Origin: an uncultured Eubacteriales bacterium
GTDB lineage: Bacteria; Bacillota; Clostridia; Tissierellales; Peptoniphilaceae
Direction: 5' to 3'
NCBI GenBank assembly: GCA_900539725.1
Contig: UQDI01000002.1
Location: 1-64,000, forward strand
DNA: 64,000 nucleotides
A model generated the notes under the pieces. The model had not been told where the DNA came from. It worked only from the letters and a program-made list of their open reading frames with translations, and did no database searches. The translations under genes and the position numbers were made by a program. Of this stretch, positions 8,165-18,766 are shown one piece after another. Position 1 is the first letter of the stretch, and each line of letters begins with the position of its first letter.

Positions 8165-8785
8165 ATGCCAAGTTATAAAGTTTTAAACATGGAAGGTAAA
8201 GAACTTGAGACAATTGAATTAAATGATGACATCTTTAATCAAGAAGACAACCCTCATCTTATTTACCAAGTAGTAGTTAATCATTTAGCGAACAAACGTC
8301 AAGGAACTCAAAGCACTTTAACAAGAGCTGAAGTTAGAGGCGGTGGAAGAAAACCTTGGAAACAAAAAGGTACAGGTAGAGCAAGACAAGGAAGTACAAG
8401 AAGCCCTCAATGGAAAGGCGGCGGAGTTGTATTTGCACCAAAGCCAAGAAGCTACGGCTACAAACTTCCTAAGAAGTTAAAGAGACAAGCTTTAAAGGTA
8501 GCTCTTTCAAACAAAGTTCGTGATAATGAGCTTATTATAGTAGATGATATAAAATTACAAGAAGTTAAGACAAAATACGCTTTTGAAGCACTACAAAATC
8601 TTAACGCAAAGAAAGCATATATAGTTACTAAAGATAACGATAAAGATACACAAAGAGCTTTTAGAAATATACCATTCACAATGATTAGTGAAGCAAGAAA
8701 CATAAACGTATATGACATAGTAAGACATGACAGCATGATAATTACAAAAGCTTCTTTAGAAACTATTGAGGAGGTGTTCAAATAA
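8165..8785 (+). CDS. rplD: 50S ribosomal protein L4
   Basis: This encodes 206 residues. The long internal loop motif [18 protein letters not shown], which lines the exit tunnel, is present at about residues 59-76. L4 is the translational/transcriptional repressor of the S10 operon in some bacteria, so it is a candidate ligand of the leader at 6945-7155. The stop overlaps the start of rplW by one base. Confidence 0.97.
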   Translation: MPSYKVLNMEGKELETIELNDDIFNQEDNPHLIYQVVVNHLANKRQGTQSTLTRAEVRGGGRKPWKQKGTGRARQGSTRSPQWKGGGVVFAPKPRSYGYKLPKKLKRQALKVALSNKVRDNELIIVDDIKLQEVKTKYAFEALQNLNAKKAYIVTKDNDKDTQRAFRNIPFTMISEARNINVYDIVRHDSMIITKASLETIEEVFK

Positions 8786-9081
8786 TGCTTAATCCACATG
8801 ATATAATCATAAAACCCATAGTAACAGAAAGATCTATGAGAGATATGGAAGAAGGTAAGTACACTTTCAAAGTAGACAGAAGAGTAAACAAATCTGAAAT
8901 CAAAAAGGCAGTTGAAAACGTTTTTGGTGTAAAGGTTGAAAAAGTAAACACAATGAACATGCAAGGTAAGTTAAAAAGACAAGGCGCTCACGAAGGAAGA
9001 AGACCTAACTGGAAAAAGGCCATTGTTACACTTAAGGAAGATTCAAAGAGAATTGAATTCTTTGAAGGCATGGCAAATTAG
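8785..9081 (+). CDS. rplW: 50S ribosomal protein L23
   Basis: This encodes 98 residues with [11 protein letters not shown] near the N-terminus and the [22 protein letters not shown] core. It lies at the tunnel exit and is the docking site for trigger factor and SRP. The ATG overlaps the rplD TAA (TAATG), indicating translational coupling; GAGGAGGTG lies within the end of rplD. Confidence 0.97.
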   Translation: MLNPHDIIIKPIVTERSMRDMEEGKYTFKVDRRVNKSEIKKAVENVFGVKVEKVNTMNMQGKLKRQGAHEGRRPNWKKAIVTLKEDSKRIEFFEGMAN

Positions 9082-9099
9082 TGATAGGAGGGAAATTTA

Positions 9100-9933
9100 A
9101 TGGCTATAAAAACATATAAACCAACTACTCCGTCCAGAAGAATGATGGCATCACCTGCTTTTGAGCTTATCACAAGAGATAAACCAGAAAAGTCACTTGT
9201 AGAAAGCATTAAGAAAAACTCAGGTAGAAACAACACTGGTAGAATCACATCTCGTCACAGAGGCGGGGGAGCTAAGAAGATATACAGAATTATCGACTTT
9301 AAGAGAAATAAAATAGGCGTTGTTGGAACAGTAGCTCACATCGAGTACGATCCAAACAGAACAGCAAACATCGCACTAATTCAATACGAAGACGGCGAAA
9401 AAAGATACATCCTTCATCCAGTAGGATTAAAGGTAGGAGATAAGATCGAAGCTGGCGAACATGTCGACATCAAAGTAGGTAACGCACTTAAATTAAGAGA
9501 CATCCCAGTAGGTACTTTAATCCACAACATTGAAATGAAGCCAGAAAAAGGCGGACAACTAGCAAGAAGTGCTGGTTCATACGCACAACTTATGGGTAAA
9601 GAAGGTAACTACGCACAATTAAGATTACCATCAGGCGAAATGAGAGTAGTTTTACTTGATTGTATGGCAACTATAGGCCAAGTAGGTAACCTTGACCACG
9701 AACTAGTTAACATGGGTAAAGCTGGTAAGAAGAGATTAACAGGAAGACGCCCTCACGTAAGAGGTTCAGCGATGAACCCAGTAGACCATCCACATGGTGG
9801 TGGTGAAGGTAGAGCACCAATAGGTAGACCGTCACCAATGACACCTTGGGGTAAACCTGCTCTAGGACTTAAGACTAGAAAGAAAAAGAAACATTCTGAT
9901 AAGTATATAATCAGAAGAAGAAACGACAAGTAG
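9100..9933 (+). CDS. rplB: 50S ribosomal protein L2
   Basis: This encodes 277 residues, full length. The conserved [18 protein letters not shown] and the C-terminal [15 protein letters not shown] motif, needed for peptidyl-transferase function, are present. It is a primary 23S rRNA binder. The ATG follows GATAGGAGGG. Confidence 0.98.
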   Translation: MAIKTYKPTTPSRRMMASPAFELITRDKPEKSLVESIKKNSGRNNTGRITSRHRGGGAKKIYRIIDFKRNKIGVVGTVAHIEYDPNRTANIALIQYEDGEKRYILHPVGLKVGDKIEAGEHVDIKVGNALKLRDIPVGTLIHNIEMKPEKGGQLARSAGSYAQLMGKEGNYAQLRLPSGEMRVVLLDCMATIGQVGNLDHELVNMGKAGKKRLTGRRPHVRGSAMNPVDHPHGGGEGRAPIGRPSPMTPWGKPALGLKTRKKKKHSDKYIIRRRNDK

Positions 9934-9943
9934 GAGGGTTTAA

Positions 9944-10228
9944 ATGGCAAGATCGATTAAAAAAGGACCTTTCGTAGACGAACACTTAATGAAAAAAGTT
10001 GAAGCTATGAACGAAGCCAACGATAAAAAAGTTATTAAAACATGGTCAAGACGTTCAACAATCTTCCCTGAATTCATAGGACACACAATCGCAGTATATG
10101 ACGGTAGAAAACACGTTCCTGTATATATAACAGAAGATATGGTAGGACACAAACTTGGAGAGTTCGTTTTAACAAGAACTTTCAGAGGCCACGTTGACAA
10201 AGGCGACAAGAAAGCAACTGTAAAATAA
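9944..10228 (+). CDS. rpsS: 30S ribosomal protein S19
   Basis: This encodes 94 residues beginning [15 protein letters not shown], with the core [23 protein letters not shown]. It is a head protein that forms a complex with S13. It starts 10 nt after rplB with a strong AGGAGG site. Confidence 0.98.
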   Translation: MARSIKKGPFVDEHLMKKVEAMNEANDKKVIKTWSRRSTIFPEFIGHTIAVYDGRKHVPVYITEDMVGHKLGEFVLTRTFRGHVDKGDKKATVK

Positions 10229-10244
10229 TAGAAGGAGGATATAA

Positions 10245-10580
10245 ATGGAAGCAAAAGCAATAGCTAAATATATTAGAATATCTCCTAGAAAAGTACATTT
10301 TATATGTAACGAAATTAGGGGAAAAGATATAGATGAAGCTCTTTCTATTTTAAAGTTTACACCAAAGAAAGGTGCAAGAGAACTATTAGCAGTACTTGAA
10401 TCTGCAATAGCAAACGCTACAAACAATTTTGATTTAGATAGAGACAAACTATATGTTAAGGATGCACAAGCAACTGATGGACCAAGAATGAAAAGATATA
10501 GACCAAAGGCTCACGGTTCAGCTTATCCAATACTAAAGAGAACTGCACACTTATCAGTTGTAGTATCAGACGAGAAATAA
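10245..10580 (+). CDS. rplV: 50S ribosomal protein L22
   Basis: This encodes 111 residues. ISPRKVHFICNEIRGK and the C-terminal beta-hairpin with DGPRMKRYRPKAHGSA, the part that lines the exit tunnel and the macrolide site, are present. Spacing to the neighbours is 16 and 11 nt. Confidence 0.97.
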   Translation: MEAKAIAKYIRISPRKVHFICNEIRGKDIDEALSILKFTPKKGARELLAVLESAIANATNNFDLDRDKLYVKDAQATDGPRMKRYRPKAHGSAYPILKRTAHLSVVVSDEK

Positions 10581-10591
10581 GGAGGTAAGAA

Positions 10592-11395
10592 ATGGGCCAA
10601 AAAGTAAATCCACATGGACTAAGAGTCGGAATTATTAAAGATTGGAGCTCAAATTGGTATGCCGACAAGAAAAGTTTCTCTGACAATTTAGTTGAAGACT
10701 ACAAGATAAGAGAATTTTTGAAAAAAGAGCTTTACCAAGCAGGAGTTTCAAAATTAAAGATTGAAAGAACAAGAAAGAAAATAAAAGTTACTATATACAC
10801 AGCAAAGCCAGGTATCGTAATCGGTAGAGGCGGAGAAGGTATAGAAGCACTTAAGAAGAAAATCGAAAAACTTACTACTAAGACAGTTTTAGTAAACGTT
10901 GAAGAAGTAAGAAAACCAGATTTAGATGCTCAACTAGTAGCTGAAAACATTGCTTTCCAACTAGAAAGAAGAATTACATTTAGAAGAGCAATGAAAGGCG
11001 CTATCCAAAGAACAATGAAAGAAGGAGCTAAGGGTATCAAAACTCAAGTTTCCGGAAGACTTGGTGGAGCCGACATGGCTAGAAGCGAAGGTTATTCAGA
11101 AGGAACTATCCCTCTACAAACACTTAGAGCAGACATCGACTACGGTTTTGCGGAAGCAAACACAACATACGGCAAGATCGGTGTAAAGGTTTGGTTATAC
11201 AAAGGCGAAGTACTTCCAGAAGTAACTGACGAAAGAAAGAAAAACTTTAAAAAGAGAAGTCAAGACGACAGAAAGAAAGACTTCAAGAAGAGAAGAAGAA
11301 ATAACAACCAAAATACAGGCTTCAAAGACAGAAGAAACAATAACAACAGAAGAGGCTTTAAGCCAGAAGCACAAGACGCTAATAAAGAAGATTAG
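10592..11395 (+). CDS. rpsC: 30S ribosomal protein S3 with a long basic tail
   Basis: This encodes 267 residues. The N-terminal [18 protein letters not shown], the KH domain with [13 protein letters not shown], and the C-terminal S3 domain ending in [14 protein letters not shown] are normal. After residue 220 there is an extra tail of about 45 residues rich in Lys, Arg and Asn, so the protein is longer than the usual 210-230. It helps form the mRNA entry channel and helicase site. The tail probably contacts RNA. Confidence 0.97.
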   Translation: MGQKVNPHGLRVGIIKDWSSNWYADKKSFSDNLVEDYKIREFLKKELYQAGVSKLKIERTRKKIKVTIYTAKPGIVIGRGGEGIEALKKKIEKLTTKTVLVNVEEVRKPDLDAQLVAENIAFQLERRITFRRAMKGAIQRTMKEGAKGIKTQVSGRLGGADMARSEGYSEGTIPLQTLRADIDYGFAEANTTYGKIGVKVWLYKGEVLPEVTDERKKNFKKRSQDDRKKDFKKRRRNNNQNTGFKDRRNNNNRRGFKPEAQDANKED

Positions 11396-11413
11396 TAAGG
11401 AGGAAAACATACT

Positions 11414-11845
11414 ATGTTAATGCCTAAAAGAGTAAAGCATCGTAGAGTTCATAGAGGCAGAATGAAGGGTAAAGCATACTCAGGTAACACAGTTACTTAC
11501 GGCGAATACGGCCTTCAAGCACTAGAACCAACATGGATGACAGCAAACCAAATAGAAGCTGCTCGTCGTGCGATGACAAGATATATAAAAAGAGGTGGAA
11601 ATGTTTGGATCAAAGTATTTCCAGACAAACCAGTAACAAAGAAACCTGCAGAAGTACGTATGGGTTCCGGTAAAGGTGCTCCTGAGTATTGGGTTGCAGT
11701 AGTAAAACCAGGAAGAGTATTATTCGAAATGGGTGGAGTTTCTGAAGACGTAGCAAGAGAAGCAATCAGACTTGCAGCAATGAAACTTCCTATAAAAACT
11801 AAATTTGTAGTTCGTGAAGAAGGTGGTGAAGCTAATGAAGGTTAA
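11414..11845 (+). CDS. rplP: 50S ribosomal protein L16
   Basis: This encodes 143 residues. It starts [19 protein letters not shown] and contains [19 protein letters not shown] and [19 protein letters not shown]. It helps position the A-site tRNA acceptor arm. It overlaps the start of rpmC by 11 nt. Confidence 0.97.
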   Translation: MLMPKRVKHRRVHRGRMKGKAYSGNTVTYGEYGLQALEPTWMTANQIEAARRAMTRYIKRGGNVWIKVFPDKPVTKKPAEVRMGSGKGAPEYWVAVVKPGRVLFEMGGVSEDVAREAIRLAAMKLPIKTKFVVREEGGEANEG

Positions 11846-12041
11846 AGAAATACGTGATTTAACAACTGAAGAATTAAATCAAAAAGAAAAAGAACTTAAA
11901 AAAGAACTTTTTAACCTAAGATTCCAATTAGCTACCGGACAATTAGAAAACCCAAAGACAATTTCTCAAGTTAGAAAAGACATTGCTAGAGTGAAAACAA
12001 TTGTCAGAGAAAGAGAACTTTCTCAAGTAAAGGAGGCTTAA
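11835..12041 (+). CDS. rpmC: 50S ribosomal protein L29
   Basis: This encodes 68 residues from the ATG at 11835 ([18 protein letters not shown]). The frame extends upstream to 11814, but GAAGGTGGTGAAG is the ribosome site of the later ATG, and the family begins here. It is an all-helical tunnel-exit protein next to L23. Confidence 0.96.
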   Translation: MKVKEIRDLTTEELNQKEKELKKELFNLRFQLATGQLENPKTISQVRKDIARVKTIVRERELSQVKEA

Positions 12042-12045
12042 ATCA

Positions 12046-12300
12046 ATGGAAAGAAATCTTAGAAAAGTTAGAACAGGTACAGTAGTTTCTGATAAGATGG
12101 AAAAGACAATAACTGTTGCAGTTGAAACAAAAGTTAGTCATCCTATATATAAGAAGAGAGTAAACAGAACTACTAAATTTAAGGCTCACGACGAAAACAA
12201 CGAAGCAAGAGTTGGCGATTTTGTAAAGATTATGGAAACAAGACCACTATCTAAGACAAAAAGATGGAGACTCGTTGAAATTATAGAAAAAGCAAAATAG
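12046..12300 (+). CDS. rpsQ: 30S ribosomal protein S17
   Basis: This encodes 84 residues, an OB-fold 16S-binding primary assembly protein. [19 protein letters not shown] and the C-terminal [16 protein letters not shown] are diagnostic. It starts 4 nt after rpmC with AAGGAGG. Confidence 0.97.
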   Translation: MERNLRKVRTGTVVSDKMEKTITVAVETKVSHPIYKKRVNRTTKFKAHDENNEARVGDFVKIMETRPLSKTKRWRLVEIIEKAK

Positions 12301-12328
12301 TCCTTTTATAGGAAGGGAGGTTAATAAA

Positions 12329-12697
12329 TTGATACAAGCTGAATCAAGAATGAGAGTAGCTGATAACTCCGGAGCCAGAGAGGTACTAGTAATTAAAGTC
12401 TTAGGTGGCAGTAAAAGAAAGTATGCCGGAGTGGGCGACATCGTGGTTTGCACTGTAAAGAATGCAACACCAGGAGGCGTTGTTAAAAAAGGAGACGTTG
12501 TTAAAGCTGTTATAGTAAGAACAACTCAACCAATAAGAAGACAAGACGGATCATATATAAGATTTGATGATAACGCAGCAGTTATCGTAAAAGAAGATAA
12601 AAATCCTGTAGGTACTCGTATATTTGGACCTGTAACTAGAGAACTAAGAACTGGTGGTTATATGAAGATCATATCACTAGCCCCAGAAGTTCTTTAA
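12329..12697 (+). CDS. rplN: 50S ribosomal protein L14 (TTG start)
   Basis: This encodes 122 residues, full length. Translation starts at TTG (12329-12331), placed 8 bases after GGAAGGGAGG; the protein then matches the normal [15 protein letters not shown]-terminus, so TTG is convincing. VVRTTQPI-type and [15 protein letters not shown] motifs are present. It is an interface protein of the 50S subunit. Confidence 0.96.
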   Translation: MIQAESRMRVADNSGAREVLVIKVLGGSKRKYAGVGDIVVCTVKNATPGGVVKKGDVVKAVIVRTTQPIRRQDGSYIRFDDNAAVIVKEDKNPVGTRIFGPVTRELRTGGYMKIISLAPEVL

Positions 12698-12714
12698 TGA
12701 AGGGAGGTTAAATT

Positions 12715-13029
12715 ATGCACGTTAAAGTAGGCGACAAGGTAATTGTTATTGCCGGTAAAGATAAAGGAAAAACAGGTAAAGTTCTAAAGACATTACCTAA
12801 GAAAGACCGTGTCGTAGTTGAAGGAATAAACATTCAAACTAGACACCAAAAAGCTCGTGGACCTCAAGAACCAGGTGGTATCATTAAAGCAGAAGGAGCA
12901 ATACATGTTTCTAATGTGATGGTATACAACGAATCACTTAAAAAAGGTACAAGAGTAGGCTATAAGGTTTTGGAAGACGGCAAGAAAGTTAGATACATGA
13001 AAGCCGACGGAGAAACATTAGACAAATAA
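12715..13029 (+). CDS. rplX: 50S ribosomal protein L24
   Basis: This encodes 104 residues with an N-terminal KOW motif ([20 protein letters not shown]). It is an assembly initiator of the 50S subunit. A GAAGGGAGG site precedes the ATG. Confidence 0.97.
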   Translation: MHVKVGDKVIVIAGKDKGKTGKVLKTLPKKDRVVVEGINIQTRHQKARGPQEPGGIIKAEGAIHVSNVMVYNESLKKGTRVGYKVLEDGKKVRYMKADGETLDK

Positions 13030-13043
13030 GGGAGGTAGAACGG

Positions 13044-13586
13044 ATGGCTTCCAGACTGGAAACAAGGTACAAAGAAGAAATTGTGCCTCAAATGATGGAA
13101 AAATTAGGATATGATAATATAATGCAAGTTCCTAAGCTAGACAAAGTTGTTATAAACATCGGTTTAGGAAATGCGAAAGAAAATCCAAAAGTTCTTGAAA
13201 ATGCCTTAAGAGAGTTAGAATTAATAACTGGACAAAAACCAGTTGTTACTCACGCTAAAAAATCTATAGCTAACTTTAAGCTAAGAGAAGGCATGAAGAT
13301 TGGATGTAAAGTAACACTTAGAAGAGACAAGATGTACTACTTCTTAGACAAGTTAATGAACATCGCTCTTCCAAGAGTAAGAGACTTTAGAGGTGTTAGT
13401 AGCACTTCATTCGACGGTAGAGGAAACTATGCATTAGGTATTAAAGAGCAATTAATCTTCCCTGAAATCGTATACGATGAAGTAGATGAAATCAGAGGTA
13501 TGGATATAATAATTGTTACTACAGCAAATACTGATAAAGAAGCAAAAGAATTCTTAGAGCTTCTTGGTATGCCTTTTAGAAAGTAA
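13044..13586 (+). CDS. rplE: 50S ribosomal protein L5
   Basis: This encodes 180 residues. [34 protein letters not shown] and the C-terminal [20 protein letters not shown] are canonical. It binds 5S rRNA and contacts the P-site tRNA. Confidence 0.97.
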   Translation: MASRLETRYKEEIVPQMMEKLGYDNIMQVPKLDKVVINIGLGNAKENPKVLENALRELELITGQKPVVTHAKKSIANFKLREGMKIGCKVTLRRDKMYYFLDKLMNIALPRVRDFRGVSSTSFDGRGNYALGIKEQLIFPEIVYDEVDEIRGMDIIIVTTANTDKEAKEFLELLGMPFRK

Positions 13587-13599
13587 AAGGAGGAAGTAG

Positions 13600-13785
13600 A
13601 TGGCTAAAAAATCAATGGTTGCTAAGCAACAAGGTAAACAAAAATATAAGGTAAGAGAGTACAATAGATGCAAGATTTGCGGAAGACCTCACGGTTACCT
13701 TAGAAAATATGGAATTTGTCGTATATGCTTCAGAAAATTAGCATATAAGGGAGAAATTCCTGGCGTTAGAAAAGCAAGCTGGTAG
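13600..13785 (+). CDS. rpsZ: 30S ribosomal protein S14, zinc-binding (C+) type
   Basis: This encodes 61 residues, the short zinc form with two CxxC pairs (CKIC and CRIC) around a helical core with [12 protein letters not shown]. This is the type usual in Firmicutes and is zinc-dependent. Confidence 0.97.
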   Translation: MAKKSMVAKQQGKQKYKVREYNRCKICGRPHGYLRKYGICRICFRKLAYKGEIPGVRKASW

Positions 13786-13803
13786 AAGGAGGAGTGATGT
13801 AAT

Positions 13804-14199
13804 ATGATGACGGATCCAATCGCGGATATGCTTACAAGAATCAGAAATGCTAACTCACAAAAACACGATTCAGTAGATATTCCGAAGTCAAGAATTAAAC
13901 AAGAAATCGCTCAAATACTTTTAGATGAAGGATATATAAAAGGCTTTGAAGTCGTTGAAGACAACAAGCAAGGCATAATAAGAGTTGAACTAAAATACCT
14001 TCCAAACAAAGAAAGAGTAATTTCCGGTATAAAGAGAATTTCTAAACCCGGACTTAGAATATATGTAAATTCAAACGAAGTGCCTAAAGTATTAGGTGGA
14101 TTAGGTATAGCAATACTTTCTACATCCCACGGTCTTATGACAGACAAAAAAGCTAGACAAGATAAAGTGGGCGGAGAAGTAATCTGCTATGTATGGTAA
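13804..14199 (+). CDS. rpsH: 30S ribosomal protein S8
   Basis: This encodes 131 residues. It starts [16 protein letters not shown] and ends with the diagnostic [20 protein letters not shown] and GGEVICYVW. It is a primary 16S binder of the platform and, in some bacteria, the regulator of the spc operon. Confidence 0.97.
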   Translation: MMTDPIADMLTRIRNANSQKHDSVDIPKSRIKQEIAQILLDEGYIKGFEVVEDNKQGIIRVELKYLPNKERVISGIKRISKPGLRIYVNSNEVPKVLGGLGIAILSTSHGLMTDKKARQDKVGGEVICYVW

Positions 14200-14220
14200 A
14201 ATTAGCTAGGAGGAGTAATA

Positions 14221-14757
14221 ATGTCAAGAATAGGTCTTAAACCTATTACAGTACCTCAAGGCGTAGAAATTAAAGTTAATGACGGAGTAGTTACTGTAAA
14301 AGGACCAAAGGGCGAACTAAAAGAAAACATCTCAAAAGATCTTACAATCAAAGTTGAAGATGGCATCTTAAACGTAGAACGTCCTAACGATGAAAAGAAA
14401 ATTAAAGCTCTACACGGCCTAACTAGATCACTAATCCATAATATGGTTATAGGTGTAACAGAAGGTTTCTCAAAAGAACTTACTATTATAGGTACAGGTT
14501 ATAGAGCACAAAAGAATGGAAAGAAATTAGCTTTAACACTTGGTTTTTCACATCCACTTGAACTAGAAGATCCAGAAGGAATCACAGTTGAAGTGCCTGA
14601 ACAAGACAAGATCATTGTTAAAGGTTTAGACAAACAAAAAGTAGGACAATACGCTGCATACATCAGAACATTCAGAATGCCTGAGCCATACAAAGGAAAA
14701 GGTATCAGATACACTGATGAGTATGTAAGACGTAAAGTTGGTAAGACTGGTAAGTAG
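14221..14757 (+). CDS. rplF: 50S ribosomal protein L6
   Basis: This encodes 178 residues, two L6 repeats, with [26 protein letters not shown] and the C-terminal [19 protein letters not shown]. It lies near the factor-binding site. Confidence 0.97.
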   Translation: MSRIGLKPITVPQGVEIKVNDGVVTVKGPKGELKENISKDLTIKVEDGILNVERPNDEKKIKALHGLTRSLIHNMVIGVTEGFSKELTIIGTGYRAQKNGKKLALTLGFSHPLELEDPEGITVEVPEQDKIIVKGLDKQKVGQYAAYIRTFRMPEPYKGKGIRYTDEYVRRKVGKTGK

Positions 14758-14769
14758 GAGGAGAATTAG

Positions 14770-15132
14770 ATGATAAACAAAGAAGCAAAAAAAGTAAGTC
14801 GTCAAAAAAGACACTTAAGAATCAGATCTAAGATTTCCGGTACTCAAGAAAGACCAAGACTATGTGTATTTAGAAGTGATAAACATATATACGCACAACT
14901 TATAGATGACGTTAACGGTGTAACACTTGCACAAAGCTCAACACTTGATAAGTCTTTAAACTTAGAAAGAACATCAAACATTGAAGCAGCTAAAGCAGTT
15001 GGAACAAAGATTGCTGAACTTGCTAAGGAAAAAGGCATAGAAGAAGTAGTATTTGACAGAGCAGGTTACATCTACCATGGTAGGATTAAAGAACTAGCTG
15101 AAGCAGCTAGATCAGCAGGTCTTAAATTTTAA
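14770..15132 (+). CDS. rplR: 50S ribosomal protein L18
   Basis: This encodes 120 residues. [20 protein letters not shown] and [20 protein letters not shown] are canonical. It binds 5S rRNA together with L5. AGGAGGAG precedes the ATG. Confidence 0.97.
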   Translation: MINKEAKKVSRQKRHLRIRSKISGTQERPRLCVFRSDKHIYAQLIDDVNGVTLAQSSTLDKSLNLERTSNIEAAKAVGTKIAELAKEKGIEEVVFDRAGYIYHGRIKELAEAARSAGLKF

Positions 15133-15148
15133 CGAAGGAGGGGAATTG

Positions 15149-15655
15149 ATGGAACACTTAATTATTGATGCAGCAACTCTTGATCTTGAAGAACAAGTTG
15201 TTTCTATAAACAGAGTTGCAAAAGTAGTAAAGGGTGGTAGAAACTTTAGATTCTCGGCCTTAGTTGTTGTTGGAGACAGACAAGGACACGTTGGTGTTGG
15301 TATGAGTAAAGCGCTTGAAGTACCTGAAGCAATCAGAAAGGCAGTTCAAGACGCTAAGAAGCACCTAGTTGAAGTTCCTATAGTTGATACAACAATCCCA
15401 CACGAAATAAAAGGCATTTATGGCGCAGGTAAAGTATTCTTAAAGCCAGCTCCTAAGGGATCAGGTGTTAAGGCATCAGCAGCTATCCGTGCCGTATGCG
15501 AACTTGCAGGTATTGAAAATATCTCTGCTAAACGTCTTGGATCAAACAATCCTCGTAACATTGTAAACGCTACAATCAACGGACTTACAAATTTAAAGAA
15601 AGCCGAAGATGTTGCTAAAGCAAGAGGAAAATCTGTAGAAGAAATATTAGGATAG
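15149..15655 (+). CDS. rpsE: 30S ribosomal protein S5
   Basis: This encodes 168 residues from the ATG at 15149, which sits 5 bases after GAAGGAGGGG; a TTG directly before it is an alternative but worse placed. It has the dsRNA-binding fold with [18 protein letters not shown] and the C-terminal [12 protein letters not shown]. It takes part in decoding fidelity. Confidence 0.97.
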   Translation: MEHLIIDAATLDLEEQVVSINRVAKVVKGGRNFRFSALVVVGDRQGHVGVGMSKALEVPEAIRKAVQDAKKHLVEVPIVDTTIPHEIKGIYGAGKVFLKPAPKGSGVKASAAIRAVCELAGIENISAKRLGSNNPRNIVNATINGLTNLKKAEDVAKARGKSVEEILG

Positions 15656-15666
15656 GAGGTTTAAGT

Positions 15667-15843
15667 ATGAACACAATTAAAATTAAACTTAAAAGAAGTT
15701 TTATAGGTAAACCTTCTGATCATATAAAGGTAGTTAAAGCTATAGGTCTTAGAAAGATAGGACAAGTAGTAGAAAAGAATGATACCCCACAAATTAGAGG
15801 GATGATACACAAAGTAGACTACATGCTTGAAATCGTAGACTAA
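15667..15843 (+). CDS. rpmD: 50S ribosomal protein L30
   Basis: This encodes 58 residues, the bacterial short form. The sequence begins MNTIKIKLKRSFIGK and includes AIGLRKIGQVVEKNDTPQIR and ends MLEIVD. It is preceded by TAGGAGGTTTAAGT and lies between rpsE and rplO as usual. Confidence 0.95.
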   Translation: MNTIKIKLKRSFIGKPSDHIKVVKAIGLRKIGQVVEKNDTPQIRGMIHKVDYMLEIVD

Positions 15844-15859
15844 TTAAGGAGGTGTAAAG

Positions 15860-16315
15860 ATGAAGCTAAATAATTTACAAGCTCAAGAAGGCGGAAAGAT
15901 CGGTAAAAAAGCTGCTCGTAGAGGTAGAGGTATTGGATCGGGCCTAGGCAAAACTTCTGGTCGTGGTCAAAAAGGACAAAAGTCTAGATCAGGCGGCGGA
16001 GTAAGACCAGGCTTTGAAGGCGGTCAAATGCCACTATTCAGAAGATTACCTAAGAGGGGCTTTACAAATATATTCAGAAAAGAGTATGCAATAGTTAACA
16101 TCTCCAGCTTAAATGTCTTTGATGATGGTGAGACTGTAGATACACAAAAACTTATCGAAAAAGGCTTAGTTAAGAAAAGCTTAGCAACAGCCAATGGTGT
16201 TAAGGTTTTAGGTAACGGAGAATTAGAAAAGAATATCAATCTTAACGTTGAAAGAATAAGTGAAAGTGCTAAAGAAAAGGTTGAGGCAAAGGGCGGAAAG
16301 GTAGAGGTGAAATAA
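15860..16315 (+). CDS. rplO: 50S ribosomal protein L15
   Basis: This encodes 151 residues. It has the basic Gly-rich N-terminal extension with [20 protein letters not shown] and [18 protein letters not shown]. It is a late-assembly 50S protein. The stop is 1 nt before secY, so the two are coupled. Confidence 0.97.
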   Translation: MKLNNLQAQEGGKIGKKAARRGRGIGSGLGKTSGRGQKGQKSRSGGGVRPGFEGGQMPLFRRLPKRGFTNIFRKEYAIVNISSLNVFDDGETVDTQKLIEKGLVKKSLATANGVKVLGNGELEKNINLNVERISESAKEKVEAKGGKVEVK

Positions 16316-16316
16316 A

Positions 16317-17576
16317 ATGTTTAAGACTCTAAAGAACGCATGGGCAATTAAAGAGATTAGATCAAAGATACTTTTCACACTTGCTATGTTATTCATTTAT
16401 AGACTTGGAAACTTTATTCCACTTCCATTTGTAAACAGAGAAGCTCTACAAAGCTTCTTTACAGCAAACAACTCAAGCCTTTTAGGCTTTCTAGATATGA
16501 TGGCCGGTGGAGCGCTATCCAGATTAAGTATATTTGCGTCAAACATCTATCCTTATATCAACGCATCCATCATCATACAACTTTTAACAGTAGCTATACC
16601 AAAGCTAGAAGAACTAGCTAAGGAAGGCGAAACAGGTAGAAGAAAAATTAACAGATATACAAGATACTTAACTATAGTATTAGCTGTAGTTCAAGGTATC
16701 GGTACAGTATTTGGACTATTAAGAGGAACAATCACTGGCGGAACTTGGGCAAAATTACTTATGGTACTTTGCTTAGTAGCTGGTACACAATTCTTAGTAT
16801 TCCTAGGTGATCAAATCACTGAAAAAGGCGTTGGTAACGGTATATCTCTTATCATCTTCCTAGGAATCATCGCAAGACTTCCTGATACAGTAGGACAATA
16901 CTTTAAATTAACTAAAGCTGGACAATATAGTCTAATCAACGTTATAGTTATGGTTATCGCTATGATAGCTATAGTTGCTTTCGTTGTATTAATACAAGAA
17001 GGCGAAAGAAGAATTGGCGTTCAATATGCCAAAAGAGTAGTTGGTAGAAAGATGTATGGCGGACAATCAACACACATCCCTATCAAAGTAAACATGGCAG
17101 GCGTTATGCCAGTTATCTTCTCAACATCATTCCTTGGAGCTTTCCAAACAATCGGAATGATTACAGGAGGTTCATTTGGTAAGTTTATGGAAACATATTT
17201 AGGATATAATTCAGTAGCATTTGCTATATTAAATATCATATTAATTATATTCTTCACATTCTTCTATAACGAAATACAATTCAATCCAATTGAATACTCA
17301 AAGAATTTACAACAAAACGGTGGATTCATCCCTGGTATCAGACCAGGTAGACCAACTAGCGACTATTTAGCTAAGATCGTTAGAAGAATCGGTCTTGTTG
17401 GAGCTATATCACTTGCATTACTAGCAACATTACCAATAATACTTGGATCATTATTAAAGATGCAAACACACTTTACAGGTACAGGTATTATCATCGTAGT
17501 AGGTGTTGTTATTGAAACAATCAAGCAAATCGAAGCTCAAATGATGATGAGACACTATAAAGGTTTCTTAAGCTAG
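16317..17576 (+). CDS. secY: Protein translocase subunit SecY
   Basis: This encodes 419 residues, the ten-span core of the SecYEG channel. Conserved pieces include ITEKGVGNGISLIIF, the loop with GERRIGVQYAKRVVGRKMYGG and QLNGGFIPGIRPG-like text (QQNGGFIPGIRPGRPT). It exports signal-peptide proteins such as the many lipoproteins in this window. It is in its normal spc-operon position. Confidence 0.97.
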   Translation: MFKTLKNAWAIKEIRSKILFTLAMLFIYRLGNFIPLPFVNREALQSFFTANNSSLLGFLDMMAGGALSRLSIFASNIYPYINASIIIQLLTVAIPKLEELAKEGETGRRKINRYTRYLTIVLAVVQGIGTVFGLLRGTITGGTWAKLLMVLCLVAGTQFLVFLGDQITEKGVGNGISLIIFLGIIARLPDTVGQYFKLTKAGQYSLINVIVMVIAMIAIVAFVVLIQEGERRIGVQYAKRVVGRKMYGGQSTHIPIKVNMAGVMPVIFSTSFLGAFQTIGMITGGSFGKFMETYLGYNSVAFAILNIILIIFFTFFYNEIQFNPIEYSKNLQQNGGFIPGIRPGRPTSDYLAKIVRRIGLVGAISLALLATLPIILGSLLKMQTHFTGTGIIIVVGVVIETIKQIEAQMMMRHYKGFLS

Positions 17577-17586
17577 GAGGTTAATG

Positions 17587-18234
17587 ATGAGATTATTAAT
17601 TTTAGGACCTCCAGGAGCTGGAAAAGGAACTCAAAGTGATAAGATAGTTGAACATTATAATGTAAAACATATTTCTACAGGAGATATGTTCAGAGAAAAT
17701 ATTAAAGGCGGTACAGAACTAGGTAAGAAGGCAACAGAGTACATGGACAAAGGACTTTTAGTTCCAGACTCACTTGTAAACGATATGGTCATGGATAGAT
17801 TATCCAAAGATGACCTTAAGGAAAACGGCTTCTTACTAGACGGTTACCCAAGAAATATAAGCCAAGCTGAAGCACTTAAAGACATGCTTACTAAGCTTGA
17901 TATGCCACTAGATGCAGTTATCAACATAGAAGTACCTTCTAAATTCTTAATCGATAGAATCACTGGAAGAAGAGTGTGCCCTAAGTGTCAAAGAAGCTAT
18001 CACATAGCTAACAACCCACCAAAGGAAGAAGGCATATGTGATTATGATGGCGAAGCTCTTATTACTAGAAAGGACGACAACGAAGAAACTGTTAAGAACA
18101 GAATCGATGTTTACGACAAAGAAACAAAGCCTTTAGTAGACTTCTATACAGCTGAAGGCATTATATTGAATATCGATGGAACTCTTTCTATTGATGAGAC
18201 TTTTGAATCGATAAAATCAAAATTGGGTAGATAG
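17587..18234 (+). CDS. adk: Adenylate kinase, zinc-type lid
   Basis: This encodes 215 residues from the second of two adjacent ATGs (17584 or 17587 are both possible after GGAGG). The P-loop GPPGAGKGTQ, DGYPRN and the NRIDVYDKET region are present. The LID domain carries CPKCQRSYH and a C-x2-D pair, the zinc-binding lid of Gram-positive enzymes. It catalyses ATP + AMP = 2 ADP. Confidence 0.96.
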   Translation: MRLLILGPPGAGKGTQSDKIVEHYNVKHISTGDMFRENIKGGTELGKKATEYMDKGLLVPDSLVNDMVMDRLSKDDLKENGFLLDGYPRNISQAEALKDMLTKLDMPLDAVINIEVPSKFLIDRITGRRVCPKCQRSYHIANNPPKEEGICDYDGEALITRKDDNEETVKNRIDVYDKETKPLVDFYTAEGIILNIDGTLSIDETFESIKSKLGR

Positions 18235-18242
18235 GTGTAACG

Positions 18243-18527
18243 ATGGAATCTACAAAAGATATTGTAGTAGGACAACTGGTTAAATCTAAATCCGGAAGAG
18301 ATATGATGAGACTGTTTTTAGTATACGAAGTAGTTGACGATGAGCACGTGCTTTTAGTCGATGGAAAAGTAAGAAAGCTTGAAAAGCCTAAGCTTAAGAA
18401 GATCAAGCACTTAATCGTATATCATACAATAGTTGAAGACTTTCAAAAGAAAGTAGAAGAAAATTCAAAATTAACAAACAGTCAAATAAGAAAGTATCTA
18501 GAACCTTTCTTGATAGAAGAACATTAG
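18243..18527 (+). CDS. KOW-domain RNA-binding protein (L14e-like), in the map position
   Basis: This encodes 94 residues. The first half fits the small KOW domain of eukaryote-like ribosomal proteins (GQLVKSKSGRDMMRLFLVYEVVDDEHVLLVDG, with KPKLKKIKHL following). Such proteins are regularly found between map and infA in clostridia. Here the gene directly follows adk; no methionine aminopeptidase gene is present in between. It is likely a ribosome-associated protein of unknown role. The ribosome site is weak. Confidence 0.75.
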   Translation: MESTKDIVVGQLVKSKSGRDMMRLFLVYEVVDDEHVLLVDGKVRKLEKPKLKKIKHLIVYHTIVEDFQKKVEENSKLTNSQIRKYLEPFLIEEH

Positions 18528-18536
18528 GAGGACAAA

Positions 18537-18755
18537 ATGGCTAAAAAAGACATTATAGAGCTTGAAGGAGTAGTAGTCGATGCACTACCAAACGCTATAT
18601 TCAAGGTAAAACTTCAAAATGAACATATAATTACATGTCATATCTCTGGCAAATTAAGAATGAACTATATAAGGATTTTACCCGGAGATACAGTAAATGT
18701 CGAGCTTTCTCCATATGACTTGGAGAGAGGTCGTATAACTTGGCGTAAGAAGTAA
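18537..18755 (+). CDS. infA: Translation initiation factor IF-1
   Basis: This encodes 72 residues, an S1/OB-fold. [35 protein letters not shown] and [15 protein letters not shown] are typical. It blocks the A site during initiation. It starts 9 nt after the KOW gene. Confidence 0.97.
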   Translation: MAKKDIIELEGVVVDALPNAIFKVKLQNEHIITCHISGKLRMNYIRILPGDTVNVELSPYDLERGRITWRKK

Positions 18756-18766
18756 GGAGAGATAAA

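Noticed and set aside
8458..8964. Minus-strand 168-residue ORF
   Set aside because: It is antisense to rplD and rplW, which are beyond doubt, and has no ribosome site.
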